Made by a program: the position numbers and the translations under genes. Below the pieces are notes generated by a model. It was not told the origin of the DNA. It saw only the letters and a list, made by a program, of their open reading frames with translations, and did not search any database. From positions 26,781 to 90,780 of the forward strand of contig NZ_JAESVN010000011.1 of the NCBI RefSeq assembly GCF_016765775.1: 64,000 nt of DNA, given 5' to 3'. Positions 42,829 to 52,496 of the stretch are shown here, in pieces (position 1 is the first letter of the stretch; the number at the start of each line of letters is the position of its first letter). Source of the DNA: Szabonella alba (GTDB lineage Bacteria > Pseudomonadota > Alphaproteobacteria > Rhodobacterales > Rhodobacteraceae).

Positions 42829-43746
42829 ATGACGGCCATCGCCGATTTTCGGCCCCGAATGGAATCGCGCATCCATGCGTTGCGCGCGCTTGCGCCGCTG
42901 ACCTTCCGGCAGATTTCCGGGGCGGTGGCCGATGTCTGGTCGGTCCACGGCGATCAGGGGGGCGGCGGGCATTACATCGCGCCCGATCCGCGCATCGTGA
43001 TCTTTCTGGATGATGCGCCGCCGCCGCTTTCGCTGCGCCTGTCGGAAACCGCCCCCGCGCACAAGGCCGTGCAGGCCTCCTATATTCCGGCCGGGGTTCC
43101 GCTCTGGAGCCGGATGGAACGCAGTGGCACGCTGAACCATATCGACCTGCATCTTGAGGCATCTGCCCTGCAGCGGCGTCTTTCTGCTACGGGGGTCAGG
43201 GCCGATCTGACGCAGCCCCGGCTGTTGGAGACCACGCCGCAGTTGGTTGCACTGGGGCGTCTGGCCGCAGCCGAGGTGGTCCGGCCCCGCCGGGGCGCGA
43301 TGTTGCTGGACAGCCTGATCGACGCGACACTGGCGGAATTCTTTGCGGAACCGGGTCCTTGCGACGCGGATGACGGTTGTTCCTGCGGCTCGGGCGGGCT
43401 GGCACCCTGGCAGATGACGGCGGTGGAACGGCACTTCCGCGCCAATCTGTCCCGCCCTGTCCCGGTGGCGGAACTGGCCCGCGCCGCGCGGCTTTCGGAA
43501 AGCTGGTTCTCGCATTGCTTCCGAATGGAAACCGGCGAAACCCCGCATCGCTGGCAGGCCCGGCAGCGGCTGCTGGCAGCCTGCACGCTGATGGAAAATT
43601 CGGTCTTGCCACTTGCCGAGATCGCACAGGCAACCGGCTTTGCCGATCAGGCGCATCTGTCGCGCAGTTTCCGCGCCACCCATGGCATGCCGCCCTCGGC
43701 ATGGCGCAGAACCCGGATCGCGATGACCGGAATCCCGTCGGATTGA
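42829..43746 (+). CDS. AraC-family regulator with a Cys-x5-Cys-x-Cys cluster, 305 aa
   Basis: The C-terminal ~100 residues are a double helix-turn-helix: VPVAELARAARLSESWFSHCF and LPLAEIAQATGFADQAHLSRSFRATHGMPPSAWR. The N-terminal ~170 residues form a ligand/dimer domain without a clear cupin motif. In the linker just ahead of the DNA-binding domain lie three cysteines, C-x5-C-x-C (43360-43386), plus the Cys of HCF in the first HTH. These could bind iron or an Fe-S cluster. The gene lies 74 nt upstream of the TonB receptor on the same strand, so it probably activates the siderophore operon. The ATG at 42829 follows GGAAAGG; a TTG at 42811 is an alternative. Confidence 0.9.
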   Translation: MTAIADFRPRMESRIHALRALAPLTFRQISGAVADVWSVHGDQGGGGHYIAPDPRIVIFLDDAPPPLSLRLSETAPAHKAVQASYIPAGVPLWSRMERSGTLNHIDLHLEASALQRRLSATGVRADLTQPRLLETTPQLVALGRLAAAEVVRPRRGAMLLDSLIDATLAEFFAEPGPCDADDGCSCGSGGLAPWQMTAVERHFRANLSRPVPVAELARAARLSESWFSHCFRMETGETPHRWQARQRLLAACTLMENSVLPLAEIAQATGFADQAHLSRSFRATHGMPPSAWRRTRIAMTGIPSD

Positions 43747-43820
43747 ACAAATCGCCGCAGACAGGTTCAAGACGGGCTGCGAAATCTAGAGTTAAACACT
43801 CAGAAATTTCACGACGGGAC

Positions 43821-45953
43821 ATGACCATGCCATTTCTGACCAGAACCGCCCTGCTGCTGGGTGCCAGCCTGACCGCCATGCTTGCCTCGGGGGCTCTGGC
43901 GCAGGACATGGGGGAGCGCCTGACCTTCCTTGGCGCAATCACGCTGGACGGGACCGAAAACCCGACCGGAGTGCTGGACGGGCCGGTAGCCCGGGCCTCG
44001 GCCACGACCAAGACCGGCACGCCGATCCTTGAAACGCCGGCCTCGGTCTCGGTGGTGCCCAGCGTGCAGATCGCGGCGCAGGGATCGACCAATCTGGCCG
44101 AGGCACTGACCTATTCTGCCGGGATCATCGCCGAGAATTACGGCGGCGATCCGCGTTTCGACAGCCTGTTTCTGCGCGGCTTCAACCTTGAGAATGACAA
44201 GTTTCTGGACGGGCTGCGGCTGATGCGGTCCACCCAATATCCGACCAGCGCGCCGGGGTTCGAGCTTTATGGAATTGAGCGCGTCGAGGTGCTGCGCGGC
44301 CCGGCCTCGATCCTCTATGGGGCGGGCACACCGGCGGGTCTGGTCAACATGGTGCAGAAACGCGCGCAGGCCGATGCCGATTTCACCGAACTGGGCTTTG
44401 GTCTGGACAGCAACGGGTCATGGTCGGCTTACGGCGATGCCAACCGCGTTGTCGATGACCGCTTCGCCTATCGCATCACCGGCAAGACCGGCAACAGCCG
44501 CACCGATATCCGCGATATCGACAATGAACGCGCCTATCTGGGGCTTTCGGCCAGCTATGCGCTGTCCGAGACGACCGAACTGGAATTCATGGCCAGCCAT
44601 CATGACGATGCGCCCATCTCGCCCACCGGGGTGCCGAACGGCTTTGTCGGTGTTTACGATCCCTCGGATCTCAGCGATTTCGACTTCGGCGATGACAGTT
44701 TCAACACCAGCGACCGCAAGATGACAACGCTGTCCTTCGGCATCACCCATGATTTCGGCGCGGGGTGGAAGCTGAACGGCACCTTCCGCCATACCGGTTT
44801 CGACTGGAATTACGACAATATCTATATTGCCGGGAATACCGGATCGGTCGCGGACCGGGGCCGCATCGACCAGCGTGAGGATTTCGACGCCATCGCCTTT
44901 GATCTGCGTCTCTCGGGCGAGGTTGCGACCGGCGCGTTGCAACACAAGCTGACCTTCGGGGTGGATGCGCAGAAATTCAAGGAAACCGCCTATACCGGTT
45001 TCGCGGGTGTGAATTCCATTGACTATCTGGCCCCGGCCTATGGCGGCATTGTCGTGGGCGCCACGACCTATGAGGCCGACAAGACCGTCGATGCCGAACA
45101 ATACGGGCTTTATGCGCTGGATGAAATGCGCTGGGGCAACTGGCGCGCAACCGTCGGGCTGCGTCATGACTGGACCAATCAGAGCGGCCAGAATGTCACG
45201 ACCTTCGAAACCGTCAGCTTTGACCGCAGCGATGAACAAACGACCGGCCATCTGTCGCTGGGCTATGTCTGGGATCGCGGTGTGCATGCCTATCTGGCCT
45301 ATGCCACATCCTTTCTGCCGCAACCGGGCGTGGATTTCGACGGCAATCCGCTGCGCCCCACCACCGGCGAGCAATGGGAACTGGGCGTGAAATATGAACC
45401 CGTCAGCTTTGACGGTCTGTTCACCGCCGCGCTTTACGATCTGTCCGAGAATGACCGCAACACGGGCGTGACCGAGATCATCGGCGGCGCCCCGGTTTCG
45501 GGCACGCGCCAGATCGGCAAGGCCAATATCCGCGGGCTGGAACTGGAAGGCGTGGCGCGTCTGGACAATGGCTGGTCGGTCAAGGGCGCCTATACCTATT
45601 CCTCAACCAAAATCACCGGTGACAATAACGGCAATGAACTCGCCAATACGCCGCGCCATGCCGCCAGCCTGTGGCTGAACCATGAAATCCAGCAGGGCCG
45701 CTTTGCCGGGCTGATACTGGGCGGCGGTCTGCGGCATCTTGGCAGCCGCTGGGCCTCGGATGCCAATACCCAGAAACTTGAGGCCGTGACCCTGCTGGAT
45801 CTGGGTGCAAGCTATGAATGGGACAATGGCGTGGCGTTTCGGGTGAACCTGAACAATGTGACGGATGAGGATTACATCTCGGCCGTCGGCTTCAGTTCCA
45901 GCTATTTCGGCGATGGACGCAATCTTCAGGCGAACCTGACCTATAAATGGTAA
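43821..45953 (+). CDS. TonB-dependent siderophore receptor (FhuA/FpvA type), 710 aa
   Basis: A signal peptide ends near ALAQ (residues 1-27). The plug domain (~55-170) has ETPASVSVVPSVQI, FDSLFLRGFN and ERVEVLRGPASILYGAGTPAGLVNMV, typical of ferric-siderophore receptors. The rest is a 22-strand beta barrel ending in the outer-membrane signal LQANLTYKW with terminal aromatic residue. It takes a ferric siderophore, probably hydroxamate-like given the Fhu-type genes behind it, across the outer membrane with TonB energy. Two ATGs (43821, 43827) are possible starts. Its stop overlaps the next gene by 7 nt. Confidence 0.94.
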   Translation: MTMPFLTRTALLLGASLTAMLASGALAQDMGERLTFLGAITLDGTENPTGVLDGPVARASATTKTGTPILETPASVSVVPSVQIAAQGSTNLAEALTYSAGIIAENYGGDPRFDSLFLRGFNLENDKFLDGLRLMRSTQYPTSAPGFELYGIERVEVLRGPASILYGAGTPAGLVNMVQKRAQADADFTELGFGLDSNGSWSAYGDANRVVDDRFAYRITGKTGNSRTDIRDIDNERAYLGLSASYALSETTELEFMASHHDDAPISPTGVPNGFVGVYDPSDLSDFDFGDDSFNTSDRKMTTLSFGITHDFGAGWKLNGTFRHTGFDWNYDNIYIAGNTGSVADRGRIDQREDFDAIAFDLRLSGEVATGALQHKLTFGVDAQKFKETAYTGFAGVNSIDYLAPAYGGIVVGATTYEADKTVDAEQYGLYALDEMRWGNWRATVGLRHDWTNQSGQNVTTFETVSFDRSDEQTTGHLSLGYVWDRGVHAYLAYATSFLPQPGVDFDGNPLRPTTGEQWELGVKYEPVSFDGLFTAALYDLSENDRNTGVTEIIGGAPVSGTRQIGKANIRGLELEGVARLDNGWSVKGAYTYSSTKITGDNNGNELANTPRHAASLWLNHEIQQGRFAGLILGGGLRHLGSRWASDANTQKLEAVTLLDLGASYEWDNGVAFRVNLNNVTDEDYISAVGFSSSYFGDGRNLQANLTYKW

Positions 45954-46807
45954 CCCGGCGCGTCCTTCTTGGTGCCGCAGCCGCTGCGGTACTGGGTCGG
46001 GCGCGCCCCGCCCCCGGGGCGGTTCTGCCCCGGATCGCGGCCATCGACTGGGCCATGGCCGAAACCGCCATGGCCCTTGGTCATCCGCCAGAGGCGATTG
46101 CGGAACTGATCGCCTTTCGCCGTGTGGCCCCGGCCCGGCCCCCTGCCGCGACCGCCGATCTTGGCCTGCGCGGCGCCCCCAATCTGGAAGCGCTCAGCCT
46201 GTCAGGGCCGGATCTGATTCTGTCCTCCAGCTATTACAGCTTTGCCGAACCGCAATTGTCGCGCATCGCCCCGGTGCTGTCGCAGGCGCTTTATGTCCCC
46301 CGGGAACCGCCTTTGCCCAAGCTGGTGACTTTGGTTTCCGATCTGGCGCGCGCCCTCGGACGGCCCGAGGCAGCCGTGCCGGTGCTGCAGGCCGCAGGGG
46401 ATCGTTTCACGGATTTGCGGGCAAGGCTGACACCCGACAGGCCCTGCCTGCTGATCGAAATCGGAGATGCGCGCCATATCCGCGTTTTCGGCGGTGACAG
46501 CCTGTTCGGCGGGGCCTTGCAGGAACTGGGCCTGACAAATGCCTGGACCGGGGACACCCGTTTTGCCTTCAACGCGCCGGTGCCGATGGAACGGCTTGCC
46601 GCTTTCCCGGACGCGCGGTTTGTCATCATCGGCGCAGTGCCGCCGCAGGCCGCACGGTCCTTGCAGACCGGCGCCTTGTGGACCCATCTAGCGCCCGTGC
46701 GGCGGGGCGATGTCCACCACCTGCCCGAATTCAACGCCTTTGGCGGCCTGCCCTCGGCGCTGCGCTTTGCCGGGGCGCTGACGGCAGCGCTGAGGCGCGC
46801 GGCATGA
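45947..46807 (+). CDS. FhuD-like iron-siderophore binding protein, 286 aa
   Basis: It begins inside the receptor stop with MVTRRVLLGAAAAAVLGRA, an RR-containing signal sequence, so export by Sec or Tat is possible. The mature protein has the class III fold of FhuD: IAAIDWAMAETAMALGHPPEA at the start, NLEALSLSGPDLILSSSYY, and the C-terminal HHLPEFNAFGGLPSALRFA. There is no lipobox Cys. It passes ferric siderophore to the FhuB-like permease, whose gene overlaps by 4 nt. Confidence 0.9.
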   Translation: MVTRRVLLGAAAAAVLGRARPAPGAVLPRIAAIDWAMAETAMALGHPPEAIAELIAFRRVAPARPPAATADLGLRGAPNLEALSLSGPDLILSSSYYSFAEPQLSRIAPVLSQALYVPREPPLPKLVTLVSDLARALGRPEAAVPVLQAAGDRFTDLRARLTPDRPCLLIEIGDARHIRVFGGDSLFGGALQELGLTNAWTGDTRFAFNAPVPMERLAAFPDARFVIIGAVPPQAARSLQTGALWTHLAPVRRGDVHHLPEFNAFGGLPSALRFAGALTAALRRAA

Positions 46808-48771
46808 CACGCTGGCTGATCCTTGCCGCGATTGCGGCGCTGTCGCTTTGGGCCCTTGCCGCATTTGCGGCGCTGCCCCTCGCGCAATGGCCCGCCCTGC
46901 CCTGGCATCCCGAGGCTTTGACCGTGCCGCAGATCCTGCTGACGCATGGGCTGATGCCGCGCGGCGTGGTCGCGCTGCTGGCTGGGGCCTGTCTTGGGCT
47001 TGCGGGGGCGCTGATGCAGGCGGTGCTGCGCAATCCGCTGGCCGATCCGACGACGCTGGGCACCAGTTCGGGCGCGCAACTGGCGCTGGTCGCCGCGACG
47101 ATCTTTGCCCCCGGCCTGCTGGCCGAAGGCGCGCTGCCGGTCGCGCTGGCCGGGGCGGCGGCGGTGACACTGCCGGTTCTGGCACTTGGCGCACGGCGCG
47201 GCTTTGCGCCGGTCACGGTCACGCTGGCGGGCATGCTGGCCGGGATGCTGACCGCCGCCATAGCCACGACGCTGACCCTGTCGCAGGGGCATTATCTGCT
47301 GTCGCTGGTGATCTGGAACGGCGGCGCGCTGACCCAGCAGGACTGGGGCGGCGTCCATCGCCTGGCGTTGGCGCTTGTGCCCGCGCTGGCGCTGGCGGCG
47401 CTGCTGGCGCGGCCCTTGATGGTGCTGTCGCTGGGATCGGAGGGCGCGCAGGGCCTTGGCCTGCGGCTGGCGCCGCTGCGGCTGGGCACGATCCTGCTGG
47501 CGGTCTGGCTTTCGGCGTTGGTCTCGGCCGAGCTGGGCATGGTGGGATTTGTCGGTCTGGCCGCCCCAGCCATGGCCCGGGCGCTTGGGGCAAGGACGAT
47601 CCGCACCCGGCTGCTGATCTCGGCGCTGACCGGGGCGCTGGTGCTGTCTCTGGCCGATGGCACGCTTTTGGCGCTGGCGGCGGCGGGCGGGCCGGTATTG
47701 CCGACCGGGGCGCTGACCGGGCTGATCGGCGGGCCGCTGCTGCTGTGGCTGCTGCCGCGCATGGCAGCCCAGGTGCCGCAAGCCACCGAAAGCGGCGCGC
47801 GGGAGGTCCACCGCAGCGCGGGGCCGGGCCGGGTTCTGGTCTGTCTTGCGCTGCTGCTGATGACCTGTTCGGTGCTGACCCTGTTCGGCGGGCGCGGCCC
47901 TGAGGGCTGGGGCTTCATCGCGCCCGCATTGCAGGCCGAATTCCTGCCGCTGCGGGCCACCGCGATTGTTGCGGCCCTGTCTGCCGGGGCGCTTCTCGCC
48001 GGGTCGGGGGCGCTGTTGCAGCGGCTGACGGCCAATCCGATGGCCGCACCCGAGGTTCTGGGCGTCACCGGGGGGGCGGCGCTTGGCTATGCGGTGGCCG
48101 TGTTCACTCTACCCCAGCCCACGGCCCTGGCCCTTGCGCTTGGCACAGCGGCAGGCGGGGCGCTGGCGCTGGCCGCACTGTCGCGCCATGCGCTGCGCGC
48201 CGATCTGGCCCCCGCGCGGCTGTTGTTGGCGGGGCTTGCCATCGGCGCGCTGGCAACGGCGGTTCTGGGGGCGATCATGGCCTCGGATGACCGCCGGGCC
48301 TGGCAGATCCTGGGCTGGCTGGCCGGCAGCGCCGCGCAGGTTACCCCCGAAGGGGCCGCAGCCCTTGCGGCACTGGCGCTGGCCCTGCTGGCGACCCTTG
48401 TCGCGGCCTCACGCTGGCTTGAGATCCTGCCGCTTGGCCCTGCGGTCGGCCGCGCGCTTGGACTGCCGATGACGTCCCTGCGGCTGGGACTGATCCTGAC
48501 GGCGGGTCTTGCCACCGGGGCCGCAACGCTGCTGGTCGGCCCGGTCAGCTTTGTCGGGCTGATGGCGCCGCATCTTGCCCGCGCGCTTGGCCTTGCACGG
48601 GCCGTGCCCTTTGTTGCGGGCAGTTGGCTGATCGGGGCGCTGCTGATGGTGCTGGCCGCCTTTGGTGCGCGCACCGCGTCCTTTCCCTATGATCTGCCCT
48701 TGGGGCTTGTCGCCACGCTGATCGGCGCCCCGTGGCTGTTTCTGACCCTGATGCGAAAGTCCCCAGCATGA
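46804..48771 (+). CDS. fhuB: FhuB-like fused Fe3+-siderophore ABC permease, 655 aa
   Basis: A double-length permease: two homologous FecCD-type halves of ~325 residues, each with about ten helices. The half-repeats are marked by GALMQAVLRNPLADPTTLGT near 75 and GALLQRLTANPMAAPEVLG near 410. Each half has the Gly-rich coupling region (VGFVGLAAPAMARALG and VSFVGLMAPHLARALG). The fused form is typical of FhuB, so no second permease gene is needed. It is coupled by ATGA overlaps to the binding protein and the ATPase. Confidence 0.94.
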   Translation: MTRWLILAAIAALSLWALAAFAALPLAQWPALPWHPEALTVPQILLTHGLMPRGVVALLAGACLGLAGALMQAVLRNPLADPTTLGTSSGAQLALVAATIFAPGLLAEGALPVALAGAAAVTLPVLALGARRGFAPVTVTLAGMLAGMLTAAIATTLTLSQGHYLLSLVIWNGGALTQQDWGGVHRLALALVPALALAALLARPLMVLSLGSEGAQGLGLRLAPLRLGTILLAVWLSALVSAELGMVGFVGLAAPAMARALGARTIRTRLLISALTGALVLSLADGTLLALAAAGGPVLPTGALTGLIGGPLLLWLLPRMAAQVPQATESGAREVHRSAGPGRVLVCLALLLMTCSVLTLFGGRGPEGWGFIAPALQAEFLPLRATAIVAALSAGALLAGSGALLQRLTANPMAAPEVLGVTGGAALGYAVAVFTLPQPTALALALGTAAGGALALAALSRHALRADLAPARLLLAGLAIGALATAVLGAIMASDDRRAWQILGWLAGSAAQVTPEGAAALAALALALLATLVAASRWLEILPLGPAVGRALGLPMTSLRLGLILTAGLATGAATLLVGPVSFVGLMAPHLARALGLARAVPFVAGSWLIGALLMVLAAFGARTASFPYDLPLGLVATLIGAPWLFLTLMRKSPA

Positions 48772-49535
48772 CGCTGTTTTTCCTGCAGAATGTGGCCTTC
48801 GATGTGCCCGGCCGCCGCCTGATCGACGGGCTGTCACTGACGATTGCCGCAGGGGCCGTGACCGCACTGGTCGGGCGCAACGGATCGGGCAAGTCAACGC
48901 TGCTGAAACTGATCGCAGGTCAGACCCGGCCCAGCGCGGGCCGCATCTGCCATCTGGGCCGTGATCTGGCGGACTATCCCGCCCGCGACAGGGCGCGGCA
49001 AATCGCCTATCTGCCGCAGGTGCCGCCGCCCGCCGAGGGCATGAAACTGGCCGAACTGGTCGCGCTTGGCCGCTATCCCTGGCGTGGTGCGCTGGGGCGG
49101 TTCCGCCCTGAAGATCACGATGCCGTCGCCCGGGCCATGGCGCGCTGCGGTGTGGAAGCGATGGCCGACCGGCTGGTCGACAGCCTGTCGGGCGGTGAAC
49201 GGCAGCGCGGCTGGATCGCGATGATGCTGGCGCAGGGGGCCGCAACGCTGCTGCTGGATGAACCGACCTCGGCGCTGGATGTCGCGCATCAGGTCGAGGT
49301 TCTGGCCCTGCTGCGGCAGATGTGCCACGAGACCGGGCTTTCCGCCGTGATCGTGCTGCATGATGTGAACATGGCCGCGCGGTTTTGCGACAGGGTGGTG
49401 GCGCTTGAGGGCGGGCGCCTGCTGCTGGAGGGGCCGATGACCGAACTGATGACCCCCGGGGCACTGTCCCGCGTCTATGGCCTGCCGATGCATGTCGCCG
49501 GGCGGGGCGGCCATGCCTATGCCCTGCCCGAATGA
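48768..49535 (+). CDS. fhuC: FhuC-like ABC ATPase
   Basis: 255 aa. Walker A is GRNGSGKST near residue 37, Q-loop in YLPQVPPPAEGMKLAELVALGRYPW, signature LSGGERQRGW, Walker B TLLLDEPTSALD and switch His in VLHDVNMAARF. This sequence pattern is typical of iron-siderophore importers. It overlaps the FhuB-like gene by 4 nt at its start and the exporter-fold gene by 4 nt at its end. Confidence 0.94.
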   Translation: MTLFFLQNVAFDVPGRRLIDGLSLTIAAGAVTALVGRNGSGKSTLLKLIAGQTRPSAGRICHLGRDLADYPARDRARQIAYLPQVPPPAEGMKLAELVALGRYPWRGALGRFRPEDHDAVARAMARCGVEAMADRLVDSLSGGERQRGWIAMMLAQGAATLLLDEPTSALDVAHQVEVLALLRQMCHETGLSAVIVLHDVNMAARFCDRVVALEGGRLLLEGPMTELMTPGALSRVYGLPMHVAGRGGHAYALPE

Positions 49536-51277
49536 CCAAGTCCGATGCCCCGGATATAGCCTCAGGATCCAGACCCATGCTGCGTCAGTTCCTTACCTAT
49601 TACAAACCGCATAAACGCCTGTTCTGGCTGGATTTCGGATCAGCAGTGGCCTCGGGCCTGCTGGAGCTGTCCTTTCCGCTGGCGATCACCGGTTTCATCG
49701 ACCATCTGCTGCCGATGGGCGACTGGTCGCTGACCATCGCCGCAGCGCTTGGGCTTCTGGCGATCTATGCGCTGAACACGCTGCTGATGATCGTGGTCAT
49801 CTATTGGGGCCATATGCTGGGCATCGAGATCGAGACCGAGATGCGCGCCCGCGCCTTCGGCCATCTGACCCGCCTGTCATGGCGCTGGTTCGACCATGCC
49901 CGTACCGGCAAGCTGGTGGCGCGCGTCACCCGGGATCTGGAAGAGATCGGCGAGGTGGCCCATCACGGCCCCGAGGATCTGTTCATCGCGATCATGACCT
50001 TTGCGGGCGCCTTTGCCCTGATGCTGTGGTTGCATCCGGTTCTGGCAACCGCGACCGTCCTGATCGTGCCGGTCACCATCTGGCTTGTCGTGGTCTATGG
50101 CGGCCGCATGACCCGGACATGGCAGGAAATCTATGCCCGTGTCGGGCGGTTCAATGTCCGTCTGGAAGAGGCGGTCGGCGGCATCCGCGTCGTGCAGGCC
50201 TTTGCCAATGAGGCGCATGAGGCAAGGCTTTTCGAACAGGACAATCGCGCCTATCGCGCCACCAAGCTGGATGCCTACCGGATCATGGCGAAATCCACCG
50301 CGATCCATTACATGGGCCTGCGTTTCGTTCAGGTCGCGGTCATGGTGATCGGGGCGGGTTTCGTTCTGGACGGCTCACTGACGACCGGGGCCTTTGTTGG
50401 CTTTCTGCTGCTGGTCGCGGTCTTCTTCCGCCCGCTGGAAAAGATCGCCGCAGTGATCGAGACCTATCCGCGCGGCATTGCCGGGTTCCGCCGCTATCAG
50501 GAACTTATGTCGACCGAACCCGAGATTGCCGATGCGCCGGACGCGCGCCCCGCCCCGGCCCTGCGCGGCGCGATCCGGTTTGACGATGTCAGCTTTGCTT
50601 ATGATGCCAGCCGCCCGGTGCTGCGCCATATCACCCTGCAGGTGACCCCCGGGGAAACCGTGGCCTTTGTCGGCCCATCCGGGGCGGGGAAATCAACGCT
50701 TCTGGCGCTGGTGCCGCGCTTTTACACGCCCAGTTCCGGGCAGATCAGCATTGATGGTCTGCCACTGGCCGAGATGACGCTGGACTCGCTGCGCAGCCAG
50801 ATCGGCATTGTCAGTCAGGACGTTTTCCTGTTCGGCACCTCGCTGCGCGAAAATATCGGTTATGGCCGTCTTGGCGCCAGCGATGCCGAAATCCTTGAAG
50901 CTGCCGACCGCGCCCAGCTGGGCCCGCTGATCCGCAGCCTGCCCGAAGGGCTGGACACGATGTGCGGGGAACGCGGTGTGATGCTGTCAGGCGGGCAGAA
51001 ACAGCGCGTCGCCATCGCCCGCGCCTTTCTGAAAAACCCGCCGATCCTGATTCTGGATGAGGCAACCTCGGCGCTGGACAGCGAGACCGAGCGCGAGATC
51101 CAGATGGCGCTTGAGGCCCTGTCAGAAGGGCGCACGACGCTGGTGATCGCGCATCGGCTGGGCACGATCCGCAATGCCGACCGCATTGTGGTCATGGCTG
51201 ATGGCGAAGTGCGGGAAACCGGCGATCACGCGGCCCTGTTGTCGCAGGGCGGGCTTTACACAAGACTGGCGGGCTGA
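49532..51277 (+). CDS. Exporter-fold ABC transporter (TMD-NBD half transporter) in siderophore operon, 581 aa
   Basis: Residues ~20-310 carry six membrane helices of the type IV exporter fold. The nucleotide-binding domain follows: GPSGAGKST near 382, SQDVFLFGTSLRENIGYG, signature MLSGGQKQRVAIARAF near 487, Walker B ILILDEATSALDSE and AHRLGTI. It should work as a homodimer. Its place between FhuC and the SIP reductase may mean siderophore export. It could also act as an importer, as mycobacterial IrtAB does with the same fold and a SIP domain. Sequence alone does not settle the direction. Confidence 0.9.
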   Translation: MTKSDAPDIASGSRPMLRQFLTYYKPHKRLFWLDFGSAVASGLLELSFPLAITGFIDHLLPMGDWSLTIAAALGLLAIYALNTLLMIVVIYWGHMLGIEIETEMRARAFGHLTRLSWRWFDHARTGKLVARVTRDLEEIGEVAHHGPEDLFIAIMTFAGAFALMLWLHPVLATATVLIVPVTIWLVVVYGGRMTRTWQEIYARVGRFNVRLEEAVGGIRVVQAFANEAHEARLFEQDNRAYRATKLDAYRIMAKSTAIHYMGLRFVQVAVMVIGAGFVLDGSLTTGAFVGFLLLVAVFFRPLEKIAAVIETYPRGIAGFRRYQELMSTEPEIADAPDARPAPALRGAIRFDDVSFAYDASRPVLRHITLQVTPGETVAFVGPSGAGKSTLLALVPRFYTPSSGQISIDGLPLAEMTLDSLRSQIGIVSQDVFLFGTSLRENIGYGRLGASDAEILEAADRAQLGPLIRSLPEGLDTMCGERGVMLSGGQKQRVAIARAFLKNPPILILDEATSALDSETEREIQMALEALSEGRTTLVIAHRLGTIRNADRIVVMADGEVRETGDHAALLSQGGLYTRLAG

Positions 51278-52315
51278 ATGGGCTTTGCATCCACCGCACA
51301 GGGCACCCTTTCCCCCGTCGGCTGGGCCGAGATTGAAGGGTTTGCGCGCAATCTTTCGGAATTCTGCAAGCTGCATGTCACGCCGGATCATGTCCTGACC
51401 GCCGTGATGGAGGCCGGTGAGATCCGGCTGCACTGGCATGCGGGACGCGCCGGGGTGCGATTGTCCGCGCAGAATGACGAGGGATTGCAGAACCTGCGCG
51501 ATACGCTTGGCTATCTGCTTGAGGTCGCGTCGGAAGGTCTGGCGGCGGGTTTGTCATGGCAGGAAGGCCCGTCCGAGGGTCAGCCGCCGCCAAACTTTCG
51601 GCAGGCCCGCGTGCTGCGCAGCGACCGCATCAGCCCCGGTTTTCAGCGCATCAGACTGGCCGCCGATGCGCTGGACTTCATGGCCCGCACCGGGCTGCAT
51701 CTGCGGCTGTTGCAACCCCGCGATCCGGCGCAGCCGCAATGGCCCCGCCTTGCCGCCAATGGCCGGACGGTCTGGCCCGGGGCAGGACAGCTTCATATGC
51801 CGGTCTATACGATCCGCGCGATTGACGCGGCTGCGGGCTGGCTGGAGGTGGATATCTTCCTGCATGGCAAGGGGCCCACCTGCGCTTGGGCGCGCGATGC
51901 CCGACCGGGCGATGTGGTGGGCCTGACCGGTCCCGGCGGCGGCTGGCTGCCCGACGGCGCGTCGCTTTGCCTTGGGGGCGATGAAACCGCGCTGCCGGTG
52001 CTGGCCCGGATCCTTGAAACGCTGCCCGCCTCGGTCACCGGGGAAGTGGTCATCGAACTGGGCGACATGGCCGACAGGCAAGCCTTGCGCGCGCCGCCCG
52101 GGATCAACCTGCACTGGCTGCGCCGGGGGCGGGATCTGCCGCTGCGCCGCGCCTTTGTCGAAACAGTTGGCCGGATGCGTGGCGTTTCGCCCGGTGTCGG
52201 GGTGGTCTTCGGCGGTGAGAAATCGGATGCCCAGACCATCCGCGCCAGCCTGAAGGAGGACGCGAAAGGACAGGGCCAGACCACTGTCGCGGCCTATTGG
52301 ACCGCTTCGGCCTGA
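51278..52315 (+). CDS. Siderophore-interacting FAD reductase with N-terminal DUF2218 domain, 345 aa
   Basis: Residues ~10-95 are a DUF2218 domain (LHWHAGRAGVRLSAQNDEGLQNLRDTLGYLLE). From ~105 follows the SIP family: RISPGFQRIRLAADAL, HMPVYTIRAIDAAAGWLEVDIFLHG for FAD binding, GPGGGWLPDGASLCLGGDETALPVLARIL, and VVFGGEKSDAQTIRASL near the end. It probably reduces ferric siderophore in the cytoplasm, releasing Fe2+. Its ATG follows the transporter stop directly, and it ends the operon. Confidence 0.92.
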   Translation: MGFASTAQGTLSPVGWAEIEGFARNLSEFCKLHVTPDHVLTAVMEAGEIRLHWHAGRAGVRLSAQNDEGLQNLRDTLGYLLEVASEGLAAGLSWQEGPSEGQPPPNFRQARVLRSDRISPGFQRIRLAADALDFMARTGLHLRLLQPRDPAQPQWPRLAANGRTVWPGAGQLHMPVYTIRAIDAAAGWLEVDIFLHGKGPTCAWARDARPGDVVGLTGPGGGWLPDGASLCLGGDETALPVLARILETLPASVTGEVVIELGDMADRQALRAPPGINLHWLRRGRDLPLRRAFVETVGRMRGVSPGVGVVFGGEKSDAQTIRASLKEDAKGQGQTTVAAYWTASA

Positions 52316-52496
52316 CATTCGGCCGCGAAAGCCTTGCCTTGGAAAGGGGTGGGGCCTTCGACAGGGGCGGGCCTGACCCCTGAAACACCGCCTGCGCGAA
52401 GCGCCGCCGCAGGTCGCCGAAGGCCCTGCCCTGCGCCGGTCGGGACCGTTATGCTGCGACAAGCGGAAACGCAGGGACTGACTCGCAGGGACCGGC

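Noticed and set aside
46291..47811. A 506-codon minus-strand frame rich in Arg, Gln and Pro
   Set aside because: It is antisense to the FhuD/FhuB-like genes, which have clear family motifs and coupled starts.
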